Shown here: positions 25,174-35,458 of the stretch, one piece after another
Layout of the letters: the number at the start of each line of letters is the position of its first letter
Position numbering within the stretch: position 1 is the first letter of the stretch
Assembly (NCBI RefSeq): GCF_016522075.1
Contig: NZ_JAEHFW010000003.1
Coordinates: 186,001 to 250,000 of the forward strand
Origin: Mucilaginibacter segetis
GTDB taxonomy: Bacteria > Bacteroidota > Bacteroidia > Sphingobacteriales > Sphingobacteriaceae
Reading direction: 5' to 3'
DNA: 64,000 nt
Made by a program: the position numbers and the translations under genes
Notes under the pieces: model-generated
The model's input: only the letters and a program-made list of their open reading frames with translations
The model's database searches: none
What the model was told of the DNA's origin: nothing

Positions 25174-26943
25174 GTGATAAAAAAAATATTATTACTTGCC
25201 CTGTATGTTACCGCGTTTTCTGCCTGCAAAAAGGAAGGACAGTCGGGCCCGATATCTGCTAAAGACGATGCCGCCTTTACTGCCTACGAGGCGAATTTTT
25301 TGGATGACCTGTGGAAGCTGAACCCGGGATGGGCCACAAGTGTGGGGTATCATAAGTATGATAGCCTGCTGGTAGTACCTGATGATAAAAGCCGCAAAAA
25401 GATGATCAGCTTTACTAAGGTGCAAATGGACTCATTGAGCCGGTTTGATGTGAACAGCCTGTCGGATGCTAATAAGATAGATTACCACCTGATGCAAAAT
25501 CAAATGGAAGCTACCCAATGGGAAATAGAGCAGCTAAAGGCTTACCAGTGGAATCCCGCATCGTACAATGTAGTTGGTACTTTCGCTTATATTTTAAACG
25601 AAAGTTATGAACCGTTGGATAAGCGCCTGCGCAGTTTTTATCAGCGTATGGAGTTTATACCCGACTATTATAAAGAGGCCGAAAAGCAGATTAAAAATCC
25701 GGTAACGGAGCTTACCAACCTTGCTGTTGAGCAAAACCTGGGAGGGGTGAGTGTAATAGAAAAGGACTTTGCCGATTCGCTGAAAAAATCACGCATACCC
25801 GCTGCAGAACAAAAGGAAATGTTGCAGCGTGCGCAATTATCGGCACAGGCCATAAAGGATTACGCGGCCTGGTTAAAAGCGTTACCTAACCCTAAGCCAC
25901 GAAGTTTTAGATTGGGAAAGGAGTTATATGAGGCGAAGTTTAAGTATGACATACAAGCCGATGGCACCGCGCAACAAACCTATAACGCAGCGGTGGAGCG
26001 TAAAAAATATGTACATGCGCAAATGACTAAATTAAGCAAACAGCTTTGGCCAAAATATTTTGGCGGTAAAACTATGCCTGCCGATTCGCTGGAGTTGATC
26101 AGCATGATGATTGACACGTTATCAGCAAGCCATGTGGCTCCGGGTGATTTTCAAACAGCTATTGAGCAGGAGATACCTAAGCTTACCGCATTCGTTAAAG
26201 CAAAAAATTTGCTTACGCTTGATCCGTCGAAACCACTGGTAGTGCGCAAAGAACCGGGTTATATGGCAGGCGTAGCAGGTGCATCGGTAAGCTCTCCCGG
26301 CCCTTATGACAAGCAGGGTAATACTTATTTTAATGTGGGGAGCCTTGCGGGCTGGCCGGCTGCACGTGCGGAAAGTTACCTGCGCGAATACAATCAGTAT
26401 ATTTTACAGATATTGTGCATACACGAAGCCATACCCGGCCATTACACCCAATTGGTATATGCTAACCAATCGCCGAGTATTATTAAATCGATATTGGGCA
26501 ACGGGGCGATGGTAGAGGGCTGGGCTGTTTACAGCGAAGAAATGATGCTTGACGCGGGTTTTGGCGGCGACTCTCCCGAGATGCGCCTGATGTGGTATAA
26601 ATGGCACCTGCGGTCGGTATGCAATACTATATTGGATTACAGCGTACATGCCGGTAGCATGACTAAAGAGCAGGCTATTAAACTGCTCACCCGGGAGGCC
26701 TTTCAGCAAAAAGCCGAAGCCGATAATAAATGGACAAGGGTAAGCGTAAGCAGTGTGCAGCTTACAAGCTATTACACTGGCTATAAAGAGATAATGGAAC
26801 TGCGCACAGCCTGGAAAAAGAAACAGGGCGACAAATACAAATTGAAAGAATTTAACGAGAAGTTTTTAAGCTATGGCAGCGCCCCGGTGAAGTATATAAA
26901 AGAAGCTATGCTGAAAACCGAGCAGATAGATACAAAAAATTAG
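25174..26943 (+). CDS. DUF885-family lipoprotein (zinc peptidase-like)
   Basis: 589 residues, beginning with GTG at 25174; no in-frame ATG fits the signal. The N terminus ends with a lipobox (TAFSACKKE), so this is probably an outer-membrane or periplasmic lipoprotein. The defining DUF885 motif HEAIPGHYTQL appears at about residue 415, with EGWAVYSEEM about 35 residues later as the candidate third zinc ligand. Family members are distantly related to gluzincin peptidases. Its substrate is unknown. Confidence 0.85.
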   Translation: MIKKILLLALYVTAFSACKKEGQSGPISAKDDAAFTAYEANFLDDLWKLNPGWATSVGYHKYDSLLVVPDDKSRKKMISFTKVQMDSLSRFDVNSLSDANKIDYHLMQNQMEATQWEIEQLKAYQWNPASYNVVGTFAYILNESYEPLDKRLRSFYQRMEFIPDYYKEAEKQIKNPVTELTNLAVEQNLGGVSVIEKDFADSLKKSRIPAAEQKEMLQRAQLSAQAIKDYAAWLKALPNPKPRSFRLGKELYEAKFKYDIQADGTAQQTYNAAVERKKYVHAQMTKLSKQLWPKYFGGKTMPADSLELISMMIDTLSASHVAPGDFQTAIEQEIPKLTAFVKAKNLLTLDPSKPLVVRKEPGYMAGVAGASVSSPGPYDKQGNTYFNVGSLAGWPAARAESYLREYNQYILQILCIHEAIPGHYTQLVYANQSPSIIKSILGNGAMVEGWAVYSEEMMLDAGFGGDSPEMRLMWYKWHLRSVCNTILDYSVHAGSMTKEQAIKLLTREAFQQKAEADNKWTRVSVSSVQLTSYYTGYKEIMELRTAWKKKQGDKYKLKEFNEKFLSYGSAPVKYIKEAMLKTEQIDTKN

Positions 26944-26990
26944 GCTGATAATAAAAATATCATATATGCTTAAGCGTTAGTTATTTTACC

Positions 26991-27188
26991 ATGGAACCGA
27001 CAGATAGAAGCGATCCTCGATACTGGAAACTGGGATTTATTTATTACAATCCTGATGACCCTGCATTTTTAGTAGGTAAACGCTTTGGATTAGGTTATAC
27101 GTTTAACTTTGCCCATAAAGCGGTATGGCTGTTTTTTGTGGCAATATTGATTATACCCTGGGTAGTAAGGGTGATTTATAAAAAATGA
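26991..27188 (+). CDS. DUF5808-family small membrane protein
   Basis: 65 residues. DPRYWKLGFIYYNPDDPAFL and RFGLGYTFNFAH match the DUF5808 motif, followed by one membrane helix (VWLFFVAILIIPWVV). The family often forms the C-terminal part of larger membrane proteins; here it is alone. It follows the DUF885 gene by 47 bases on the same strand. Confidence 0.75.
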   Translation: MEPTDRSDPRYWKLGFIYYNPDDPAFLVGKRFGLGYTFNFAHKAVWLFFVAILIIPWVVRVIYKK

Positions 27189-27206
27189 GAATAAGATAAG
27201 TAATGC

Positions 27207-27503
27207 TTATTCGTCCTTTTTGTGAACGATAACAAACACATCTTCGTTATCTTTTTTCATGAGGTATTTTTCGCGGGCAAATTTTTCGAGTTTAGCTTTG
27301 TCAGATGATAACTCATCCAATTCCTCGTTTACTTTAGCCGTTTGGGTTTGGTAAAAATCGCGCTTTTGCTCTAACTCCGTAAGTTGCTGGTGGTATTCGT
27401 ATTGCGAGATAAGATCGTTGCGGTCAAAAAATATCATCCATATTAAAAAAGCCAGCGTTGCCAGAAAAAATTTGTTCTTGAAGAGGTTGATAAGGCGTGC
27501 CAT
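27207..27503 (-). CDS. FtsB/DivIC-like septum formation initiator
   Basis: 98 residues: a short cytoplasmic start, one membrane helix (FFLATLAFLIWMIFF), then a coiled coil of about 50 residues (ELEQKRDFYQTQTAKVNEEL) and the conserved FAREKYLMKKDNEDVFVIV end. This is the DivIC/FtsB layout. It is expected to join FtsL and FtsQ in the divisome. In many Bacteroidota the gene sits near eno; here eno is 3 kb away on the same strand. Confidence 0.88.
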   Translation of the reverse strand: MARLINLFKNKFFLATLAFLIWMIFFDRNDLISQYEYHQQLTELEQKRDFYQTQTAKVNEELDELSSDKAKLEKFAREKYLMKKDNEDVFVIVHKKDE

Positions 27504-27617
27504 TTTTATGGAGTAGATTTTCAGTATAAAACTATCTATTTATTTTGAGTAGTGCAAATTTATTTATCCGCAGTTAAATAACAGTATCAATATGGCATTT
27601 TTTATTTTTTTAGCATA

Positions 27618-27651
27618 AAAAAGGCCGTTAATATTAAATACTAACGGCCTT
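27618..27651 (-). terminator. Terminator of the helicase gene
   Basis: AAGGCCGTTA (27621-27630) pairs with TAACGGCCTT (27642-27651). On the minus strand the stem is followed by T6. It separates the helicase gene from the FtsB-like gene downstream. Confidence 0.8.
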
Positions 27652-27666
27652 AAAATGTTTTAAAGG

Positions 27667-28977
27667 TTATCCTCGGCGTGCGCCGCTAAAACCGCTTTTG
27701 CCGCCTGTGCGGTTATCATCCGGCCTGCTGTTACTGCCAAATCTTTTTTTACCATTGCGGTGACCGGCATTGGGGCGTTTGTTACCGCCACCCTGTTTTT
27801 TTAATAACTCCTGATGTTTTTCGGCCATGCTTTTTTGTTTCATGGGGTAAGGATGCCCTTCTTCCACCGGGATTTCCTTGGCTATTAGTTTATGTATATC
27901 TTTCAGGTATTGTGGCTCGTCCTCGCTGTCGCAAAAAGATAATGCAATACCGCTTGCGCCTGCCCGCCCGGTACGGCCAATACGGTGTACATAGGTTTCG
28001 GGAATGTTAGGCAATTCGTAATTAATTACGTGGGTAAGTTCGTCAATATCAATACCACGGGCGGCAATATCAGTTGCTATTAACACGCGGGTGGTACGGT
28101 TTTTAAAGTTGGTTAAAGCACGTTGCCTGGCATTTTGCGATTTGTTACCATGTATGGCTTCGGCAGTGATGCCTGCGCGGGTAAGATCTTTAACTACCTT
28201 ATCAGCACCATGCTTGGTACGCGTAAATACCAACGCGGTTTTAATATTTTTATCTTTTAAAACATGTTGTAATAAAGCCCTTTTATCCGCCTTATCAACA
28301 TGGAAAACAGATTGCTGGATGGTATCAGCAGTAGATGATACCGGCGCAACTTCTACCTTTGCAGGATTATTTAATATGCTATCGGCCAGGTGCTGTATCT
28401 CTTTTGGCATTGTGGCCGAAAAGAAAAGCGTTTGCCGTTTTGCTGGCACTTTGGCAATAATTTTTTTAACGTCGTGTACAAAGCCCATATCCAGCATACG
28501 GTCGGCCTCGTCAAGTACCAGCATTTTTATATGGTCCAGATGCACAAAGCGCTGGTTCATCAGGTCAAGCAAACGGCCGGGTGTAGCTATTAAAATATCA
28601 ACCCCGCGGCGCAAAGCATCTGTTTGCGGGTTTTGCGATACCCCGCCAAATATTACCAGGTTTTTTAAGCCAGTGTGCCTGCCGTAAGCATTAAAGCTTT
28701 CGGCAATTTGTATGGCCAGTTCACGTGTAGGGGTTAATATAAGGGCCTTAATGGTTTTCTGCTCCTTATGCTGTATCCTGTCCTGGTGTAAAAGTTGCAG
28801 AATAGGAATAGCAAAAGCTGCCGTTTTGCCAGTGCCTGTTTGGGCGCAGCCCAACAGGTCGCGCCGTTGTAATATATGGGGTATAGCTTGTGCTTGTATG
28901 GGTGTTGGGTTGGTATATCCCTCAGTTTTTAAAGCCCTGAGTATAGGCTCAATTAAATTTAAATTTTCGAATGACAT
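27667..28977 (-). CDS. DEAD-box RNA helicase (RhlE-like)
   Basis: 436 residues. All core motifs are present: [12 protein letters not shown] (Q motif), AQTGTGKT (I), PTRELA (Ia), TPGRLLD (Ib), [13 protein letters not shown] (II), SAT (III) and [10 protein letters not shown] (VI). The C terminus is a basic Gly/Asn/Arg-rich tail, as in RhlE proteins, for non-specific RNA binding. A leader of roughly 95 bases lies between the -7 box and the ATG, as is common for cold-responsive helicases, so post-transcriptional control is possible (inference). Confidence 0.92.
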   Translation of the reverse strand: MSFENLNLIEPILRALKTEGYTNPTPIQAQAIPHILQRRDLLGCAQTGTGKTAAFAIPILQLLHQDRIQHKEQKTIKALILTPTRELAIQIAESFNAYGRHTGLKNLVIFGGVSQNPQTDALRRGVDILIATPGRLLDLMNQRFVHLDHIKMLVLDEADRMLDMGFVHDVKKIIAKVPAKRQTLFFSATMPKEIQHLADSILNNPAKVEVAPVSSTADTIQQSVFHVDKADKRALLQHVLKDKNIKTALVFTRTKHGADKVVKDLTRAGITAEAIHGNKSQNARQRALTNFKNRTTRVLIATDIAARGIDIDELTHVINYELPNIPETYVHRIGRTGRAGASGIALSFCDSEDEPQYLKDIHKLIAKEIPVEEGHPYPMKQKSMAEKHQELLKKQGGGNKRPNAGHRNGKKRFGSNSRPDDNRTGGKSGFSGARRG

Positions 28978-29079
28978 GTATTGGATTGTAATGTATGTGT
29001 GCTAACGCGAATGCATAAGCGGATCTGAAGAGTCGTCTGATAAATCAAAACCGTAAGCGAACGGGCAATTATTTTTTTA

Positions 29080-29087
29080 CAAAGATA
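29080..29087 (-). promoter_or_regulatory. -7 promoter box of the helicase gene (TATCTTTG)
   Basis: An exact TAnnTTTG match on the minus strand, about 100 bases before the ATG. The -33 element is weak. Confidence 0.4.
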
Positions 29088-29166
29088 CGGAATTTATTAC
29101 GAAGTAAGTTAACAGGTGTTTTAGGGCAGTTAATATGATGGTATGGTGACGTCCCCTTAATTAAAC

Positions 29167-29697
29167 TTATTCCGGTTCGGTGGTAAACTCCTGCTGCGGA
29201 TGTACATCGTTTTTGGAACGTAAAAAGGTATCCAGAATGATGAGGCCCATACCAACCATAATAGAAACATCGGCCACATTGAATATTCCCGTTTGTAACG
29301 AACCGAACTGTATGTGCATAAAATCGGTTACGGAACCGTGTACTACCCTGTCGTAAATATTGCCTATACCACCGCCTATCACACAAATAATACCTGCCAG
29401 CCTTGTTTTAGAGAAGTTGTTTTTAACAAGGATGTATACCACAGCACCCAGCAGGGCCAATACCGGTATAAGCGTGAGCAAAATAAAGCGATAAGGGTTT
29501 ACCAGTTTATCGCCCAGGCTAAGGAACGCTCCGGGGTTCTCTACCTTCATGAGGTTAAAATGATGATCCAGGAAGCTGTAATGATCATAAACATCAAGCC
29601 GGGCGCGTACAATTTTTTTGGAAACCTGATCGCAGCCCACATTAACTGCCAGTATAAACAGGATAATTACAGCCCGGTAAATGCCTTTTACTTTCAT
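29167..29697 (-). CDS. lspA: Lipoprotein signal peptidase (signal peptidase II)
   Basis: Cleaves prolipoprotein signal peptides in the inner membrane. 176 residues from the ATG at 29695-29697. A longer reading frame to 29778 exists, but its first 27 codons run through a palindromic repeat and do not match the family. Four membrane helices and both catalytic Asp blocks are present: GNIYDRVVHGSVTDFMHI and FNVADVSIMVG. The C-terminal tail is hydrophilic. Confidence 0.95.
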   Translation of the reverse strand: MKVKGIYRAVIILFILAVNVGCDQVSKKIVRARLDVYDHYSFLDHHFNLMKVENPGAFLSLGDKLVNPYRFILLTLIPVLALLGAVVYILVKNNFSKTRLAGIICVIGGGIGNIYDRVVHGSVTDFMHIQFGSLQTGIFNVADVSIMVGMGLIILDTFLRSKNDVHPQQEFTTEPE

Positions 29698-29733
29698 CGA
29701 TGCTAAGGTAGTAAAATTGAGATATTCTTTATG

Positions 29734-29768
29734 AATCACCCTCTCTCCGCAGGCGGAAAGAGGTGATT
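29734..29768. repeat. Imperfect 16-bp hairpin repeat upstream of lspA
   Basis: AATCACC...GGTGATT outer arms with TCTCTCCGC/GCGGAAAGA inner arms (one mismatch, one bulged C) and an AG loop. It sits between two minus-strand genes. No U-run follows, so it is a repeat or processing hairpin rather than a terminator. Confidence 0.5.
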
Positions 29769-29778
29769 GAATACACAA

Positions 29779-30225
29779 CTATTCCTTCTGCTTTGCTTTT
29801 TCAGGGTCAAAGCCATACATGAACGTATTTAAGAGGCCATCTGAACTTTGGAGACCTACAATATCCATTAATTCTTCAAAGTAAAAGCAAATTCGCTCCC
29901 GGTCTTCGGTGTCAAGATTAATATCGCTGAATCTCTCCAGTCCTGTCTTTATTTTTTGCTGAAAATCTTTTGCAGTTGTTTTATCTTTTTTCGTTACTTT
30001 CTCAAAGTCGTCAGCTGCTGCATTTATCTTTTGCGTTAATATTGGTCGTAATTTTGGGTCTCCAATTCCCGGATAGAAAATGGTAGAGTCTTCAACAAAT
30101 TTCTCTTTTAATTTAAATTTCTTTAGATTATTTGTTGCGTTAGGTGGTATATCCATAGTTTGTTGTGCACAGGAAGTCGAAGTCATTAATATAAGCCCGA
30201 GTATTGTACCTATAGTTTGTTTCAC
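29779..30225 (-). CDS. Probable lipoprotein, DUF4844-like
   Basis: 148 residues starting with GTG at 30225. The signal segment ends in TSTSCAQQ, a plausible lipobox. The mature part has KFVEDSTIFYPGIGD, an amphipathic middle, DTEDRERICFYFEELMDIVG and a YGFDPE end. I believe this pattern belongs to DUF4844, but a profile search would be needed to be sure. Function unknown. No clear operon partner: lspA follows after a hairpin repeat. Confidence 0.6.
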   Translation of the reverse strand: MKQTIGTILGLILMTSTSCAQQTMDIPPNATNNLKKFKLKEKFVEDSTIFYPGIGDPKLRPILTQKINAAADDFEKVTKKDKTTAKDFQQKIKTGLERFSDINLDTEDRERICFYFEELMDIVGLQSSDGLLNTFMYGFDPEKAKQKE

Positions 30226-30325
30226 TGATTTTGTTTAAAGCGACATCTAAATATATAAATAGAATTCCAGATGGAGATTTTAAATATTTACCTTGTTTCC
30301 CAAGCAGAAGGGGCAACCCACAAAA

Positions 30326-30349
30326 AAAGCCGGTTGGTTAACCGGCTTT
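30326..30349 (-). terminator. Terminator of eno
   Basis: AAAGCCGGTT/AACCGGCTTT arms with a four-base loop. On the minus strand the stem is followed by T7. It lies 35 bases after the eno stop. Confidence 0.85.
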
Positions 30350-30384
30350 GCTCTCATAAAATCGGCACCCGCAGGTGCAATTTT

Positions 30385-31695
<1,311 letters not shown>

Positions 31696-31783
31696 TTATG
31701 AAATGTTACTTTTCTGATTTGGGTGGCTAAGTTAAGCGCAAAAACAGGAAATCGCAATTACAATTTTGTATTTATAGCGATTA

Positions 31784-32506
31784 TTAATCAGTAGTGGTAG
31801 GTAAATGCTCACGCGGACTGGCATTTTTATGATGAAAGCGATACATCAGCATTAACAGGATGTTATTTTTATCGTTGGTTTGGGCGGTAGTATAATTATA
31901 CTGGTTTACCCAGCCGGCCTGTACTATCCATGCTTTATCAAACTGATAGCCCAACGCAGCCGATACACGGTTGCGCTCAAAGTTCGGAGTTTTGTTATTC
32001 AGGAAGATCTCGTCAAAAACTGATAGGAAATATGTTTTGGCTACAATTTTATTATGATTGAACGGAATGAACATATTTAACCTGTACCTGAAACGATTGC
32101 GGTAATCACCATTTACCCAGCGTTGCTCTGCCCGGTAACGATGTTCGAATTTAAGTCTTGATAAGTATTGATTGATCACCATTTGCTCCCAAAAGCGTGT
32201 TTCATTAGTAATGGGGCCTTTGCTCAAGTCGGTGTAATCATAAGTATGGTAGGTGCCCGTACCCAACAGGGCTATAAAATTTTTATCGATATCGTAGCTT
32301 ACGCCAATTTTTGCCTCGTAATATTGAAACTGGCTGAAGGCACCGTTGCTGCGCCCCTGAAACTCAGTATAACCACCCCATTTATGCGTGCTGTCGCCGG
32401 GTAAAACAAGTGTTACAATTCCCCAAGTACCTAATTTGGAGTTTTGCGCATTAGCTGCAGTGCTAAACAGCACTAAAATTAGTGCGGCAAACAAATATTT
32501 GTGCAT
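31784..32506 (-). CDS. DUF2490-family outer-membrane-type protein
   Basis: 240 residues from the ATG at 32504-32506 (a TTG at 32533 is the only alternative). The signal peptide ends AANAQNS. The mature region (WGGYTEFQGRSNGAFSQFQY, LKFEHRYRAEQRW, NRFRYRLNMFIPF) alternates as in beta strands and matches DUF2490, a probable small barrel. Function unknown. It follows the ABC exporter genes by 92 bases on the same strand, which may or may not mean co-transcription. Confidence 0.8.
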   Translation of the reverse strand: MHKYLFAALILVLFSTAANAQNSKLGTWGIVTLVLPGDSTHKWGGYTEFQGRSNGAFSQFQYYEAKIGVSYDIDKNFIALLGTGTYHTYDYTDLSKGPITNETRFWEQMVINQYLSRLKFEHRYRAEQRWVNGDYRNRFRYRLNMFIPFNHNKIVAKTYFLSVFDEIFLNNKTPNFERNRVSAALGYQFDKAWIVQAGWVNQYNYTTAQTNDKNNILLMLMYRFHHKNASPREHLPTTTD

Positions 32507-32598
32507 TGTTAATTTATTGTTAACTAATGCCAAATATATGTTTTGGTAATATTAATTTAATATGCGTTTTAAAATATATTTTTTAGTGATATGTAAGA

Positions 32599-33726
32599 TT
32601 ATTCCCACTTAAATGTTTTAACCGCAACGGCGTAAACACCTATACCCCATACCAATAATATAAATAGCTGATGGCTCACATCACCCAACCCCGCGCCTTC
32701 AAAGGCTACTTTACGCATAGCATCGTTAAGGTGGGTAAGCGGTAATACATTACTGATGTGCTGCAGCCATTTAGGAAAAGCCGTTACCGAAAAGAAAGTG
32801 CCCGATAGCAGAAACTGCGGTAAGGTAATAATATTGGATAATGGTGGTACGGTACTCTCGTTTTTAGCTATGCCCGATACCGTAAACCCGAAACCCATAA
32901 ATATGATAAGCCCGATAGCCGATAATACCAGCATGTTAAGCACCGTGACGACTCCATGAATCAGCGTAAAGCCGAAAGCGTAATGACCTATCAGTATAAT
33001 GAACAAGGCACCCAGTAACGAGAAAACGATACGTGCCAAAGCCTCGCCCAGTACAATGCTGTAGCGTTTTACCGGGGTAGCAAAAAAACGTTTAATAACC
33101 AAAGTTAGCCGCAGGCTGATAAATACGAACGCCGTACCGAAAACCCCGCTGCTTAACAGCGAAAAGCCTAATTGCCCCGGCAGTATAAAGTCGATGTATT
33201 TGTACGCCCGGCCGCTTATAGTGGTTTCTTTCAGATCGACCGCAGGGGGTATTTTAATGCCGGAATAAGACTGTATCTTTTTTAACTGCTCGGATTGCAT
33301 ATTATAGAACACATTATTGAGCACCGATTTAAGAATACCGCTCTTATCGGCAGATGCTTCACTATATTGCACGTCCACGCTAAGCGGCGTCATCGGCACA
33401 AAGGGTTTTACATCTATAATAGCATCAATACTGCCCTTTGCCAGGTTTTTGTTCATGGCCTCGGCAGACTGGTCTGTCACTAAATTTACAATGCCTGTTT
33501 TTTTAAGTGCTCTATAAACAGGGTTAATGGTATCACAACCCTTAGCCACACCTACATCTACCTTTACGCCGCCCCCGCCAATATTAGCAAACACAATAAT
33601 AAATATCATGGGGAAGGCTAAACTGAATACCACCGCCGAGGGACTGCGGATGATAGAACGAAAACTTGCTTTGGCAATGGCCAGTGTTGCACCAATATTA
33701 CTGTAAGGTTTATTATCTTTTGTCAT
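32599..33726 (-). CDS. ABC-2-type transporter permease
   Basis: 375 residues: one N-terminal helix (AVVFSLAFPMIFIIVFANIG), an extracytoplasmic region of about 130 residues, and five C-terminal helices. That is the layout of the ABC-2 permeases of the drug, antibiotic or lipid exporter type. It lies downstream of the ATPase gene on the same strand, 111 bases apart. Substrate unknown. Confidence 0.88.
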   Translation of the reverse strand: MTKDNKPYSNIGATLAIAKASFRSIIRSPSAVVFSLAFPMIFIIVFANIGGGGVKVDVGVAKGCDTINPVYRALKKTGIVNLVTDQSAEAMNKNLAKGSIDAIIDVKPFVPMTPLSVDVQYSEASADKSGILKSVLNNVFYNMQSEQLKKIQSYSGIKIPPAVDLKETTISGRAYKYIDFILPGQLGFSLLSSGVFGTAFVFISLRLTLVIKRFFATPVKRYSIVLGEALARIVFSLLGALFIILIGHYAFGFTLIHGVVTVLNMLVLSAIGLIIFMGFGFTVSGIAKNESTVPPLSNIITLPQFLLSGTFFSVTAFPKWLQHISNVLPLTHLNDAMRKVAFEGAGLGDVSHQLFILLVWGIGVYAVAVKTFKWE

Positions 33727-33837
33727 TATTTAAATGTCATTAAATCAATTAGGGTTCATCAAGTCATTTTAACCATAAACTCTTTTAAAAAGCGGGCATC
33801 AGTTTAATCCTCCTCTTTTTAAGGATCAGAGCAGGGG

Positions 33838-34602
33838 TTACCCCTCGCGCCATTCCTTACCGGTAAGGTTAATAAAAACATCTTCCAGGTTAGCGCTCTT
33901 TACCTGTTTTTTGCGCTCAAAACCCGATGATACCAGTTCGTCAATAAAATGGTCGGGTGTATCAATGCCAATAATGTGTCCGCCATCTACAAAGGCCACA
34001 CGGTCGCACAGTACTTCGGCCTCATCCATATAATGAGTGGTAATAACAATGGTGGTTCCGCTGTCGCGTATCTCGCGTATCAGGTCCCAAAGGTTACGCC
34101 GCGCCTGCGGATCGAGCCCGGTAGTAGGTTCATCCAAAAATATGATACGCGGATTGTTTATTAATGTAGTAGCAATTGAGAATCGTTGTTTTTGCCCGCC
34201 TGAAAGTTCCTTGTATTTAGATTTCGCCTTATCGGTAAGGGCTACTTTCTCCAGCATTTCCATAGGGGATTTGTTAATGCCGTATAAGCCGCAAAATAAG
34301 CTGATGAGTTCGGCAAGGTTAAGGTTAGGGTAGTAGCCCGCAGCCTGTAATTGTACGCCTATGCGTTTTTTAATATCGTCGGCATCGCGGTCTATCGAAA
34401 AGCCATCAACGGTAACTTCGCCCGATGTTTTATCCCGCAAGGTTTCTATGATCTCCAGCGTGGTAGTTTTGCCGGCGCCGTTGGGGCCGAGCAGACCAAA
34501 TATTTCGCCCTCATAAACTTCAAAACTTACACCCTTTACGGCAGCAAAATCGCCGTAGTTTTTTACCAGATCTTTTACTGTAATAATAGGTTGTTTCGCC
34601 AT
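33838..34602 (-). CDS. ABC transporter ATP-binding protein
   Basis: 254 residues. Walker A LLGPNGAGKTTT, signature LSGGQKQRFSIA, Walker B IIFLDEPTTGLD and the switch His (ITTHYMDEAE) are intact. The C-terminal tail ends with LEDVFINLTGKEW, as in CcmA/NatA/DrrA-type exporter ATPases. It energises the permease at 32599. The substrate could be a drug, a lipid or a peptide. Confidence 0.93.
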   Translation of the reverse strand: MAKQPIITVKDLVKNYGDFAAVKGVSFEVYEGEIFGLLGPNGAGKTTTLEIIETLRDKTSGEVTVDGFSIDRDADDIKKRIGVQLQAAGYYPNLNLAELISLFCGLYGINKSPMEMLEKVALTDKAKSKYKELSGGQKQRFSIATTLINNPRIIFLDEPTTGLDPQARRNLWDLIREIRDSGTTIVITTHYMDEAEVLCDRVAFVDGGHIIGIDTPDHFIDELVSSGFERKKQVKSANLEDVFINLTGKEWREG

Positions 34603-34672
34603 AATGTAAATATGGGATGTATTTATTAAAAATCAATAGGTATGTCGGTAAGTAGCGTAAAATTTACGGTAA

Positions 34673-34811
34673 ATGAATTTTAACTCTGCTTTTACTTACG
34701 TCTTTAAAAAAAGCATCATCCTCAAAATTTGATGCCAAAGCTCATGCTCATGTTGATGCTTATCCTGCTGCTGATGTTGAGGTAGATAAAAAAAGAAAAA
34801 TTAAAATTTAA
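34673..34811 (+). pseudogene. Possible frame-split small ORF (45 residues if one A is removed)
   Basis: From the ATG at 34673 the frame reads MNFNSAFTYVFKK and then meets stop after an A7 run (34706-34712). Reading with one A fewer continues ASSSKFDAKAHAHVDAYP and on to a stop at 34811, with coding-like GAT/GCT/CAT codons. It lies alone between the ABC ATPase gene and the DUF2945 gene. It could be a decayed gene, a slippage site or chance. Confidence 0.3.
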
Positions 34812-34876
34812 TAGAAGAAGTATAATTAAAAAAAATATGGATTTTTTATAATTAATGTAGTGACACTGTTTTGGTA

Positions 34877-35080
34877 TTATTTTTTTATTTCGCTGGCGGA
34901 TTTAAGCACCTTGCCGCCGTCTTTGGTTTTGATCTCGTAGGCGGGCTCATCTGCCGAAGCATTGCGTTTTACGGTAGCGCCTTTAATGGTTTTTTCAACA
35001 GGCTTAGTATATTTTTTTTCAATCTTTCCTTCGGCCTCGCCTTTGCCCCAGTTCCAGTGTACAGTATCTCCTTTTTTCAT
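34877..35080 (-). CDS. DUF2945-family (hypervirulence-associated TUDOR-like) protein
   Basis: 67 residues. MKKGDTVHWNWGKGEAEGKI, a Lys-rich middle, NASADEPAYEIKTKDGG and LKSASEIKK match DUF2945, a small beta-barrel (TUDOR-like) domain. Function in bacteria is not established. It has no apparent operon partner. Confidence 0.82.
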   Translation of the reverse strand: MKKGDTVHWNWGKGEAEGKIEKKYTKPVEKTIKGATVKRNASADEPAYEIKTKDGGKVLKSASEIKK

Positions 35081-35125
35081 AGTGTTTTTATAGCAATATG
35101 CCTGCCATAAATTAGCTTATGCGCC

Positions 35126-35224
35126 TTAGCAAACCAGTTTACCTAACAGGCGAACCAGGATAATTGCGTTTACCAGTAAAATAACAATAGTTGTAATTGC
35201 GGGTAGTGTAAGTAATGCTGTCAT
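35126..35224 (-). CDS. Candidate 32-residue single-helix membrane protein
   Basis: Read directly: ATG at 35222-35224, TAA at 35126-35128. The peptide MTALLTLPAITTIVILLVNA continues IILVRLLGKLVC, one hydrophobic helix with a short basic end. Such tiny membrane proteins are common but easily missed. The only support is the intact frame and its composition. It lies between the DUF2945 gene and the exported protein gene. Confidence 0.35.
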   Translation of the reverse strand: MTALLTLPAITTIVILLVNAIILVRLLGKLVC

Positions 35225-35365
35225 GATGTTTTTGATTTGTTTTACACTACAAAAATGTGAAGCAGCACTCATGTGGAACAGGGTTTTTAGGCGAACGGAT
35301 AAAAAATGTCGGTGAATGGAATTTTAGGCGGAATGAAAGGAATGAAGTGATATTTCACCGATGAA

Positions 35366-35402
35366 TAAAAAACCCCCGCTACGCATTTTGCGAAGCAGGG
35401 GT
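35366..35402 (-). terminator. Terminator downstream of the 35459-36298 gene
   Basis: On the minus strand CCCCTGCTTCGCA pairs with TGCGTAGCGGGGG (one mismatch, one G-T) and is followed by T6. Confidence 0.8.
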
Positions 35403-35458
35403 GTGTCTGTGTGGTTTAGGTTGACAGACATCCGGAAGGTAGAAGGAGGGTACTGATC

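Noticed and set aside
28091-28687. A 198-residue open frame opposite the helicase gene
   Set aside because: It lies fully antisense to a well-conserved DEAD-box gene and has the Ser/Cys-rich composition of a shadow frame.
29698-29778. An N-terminal extension of lspA
   Set aside because: The extra 27 codons run through a palindromic repeat and are not part of the family.
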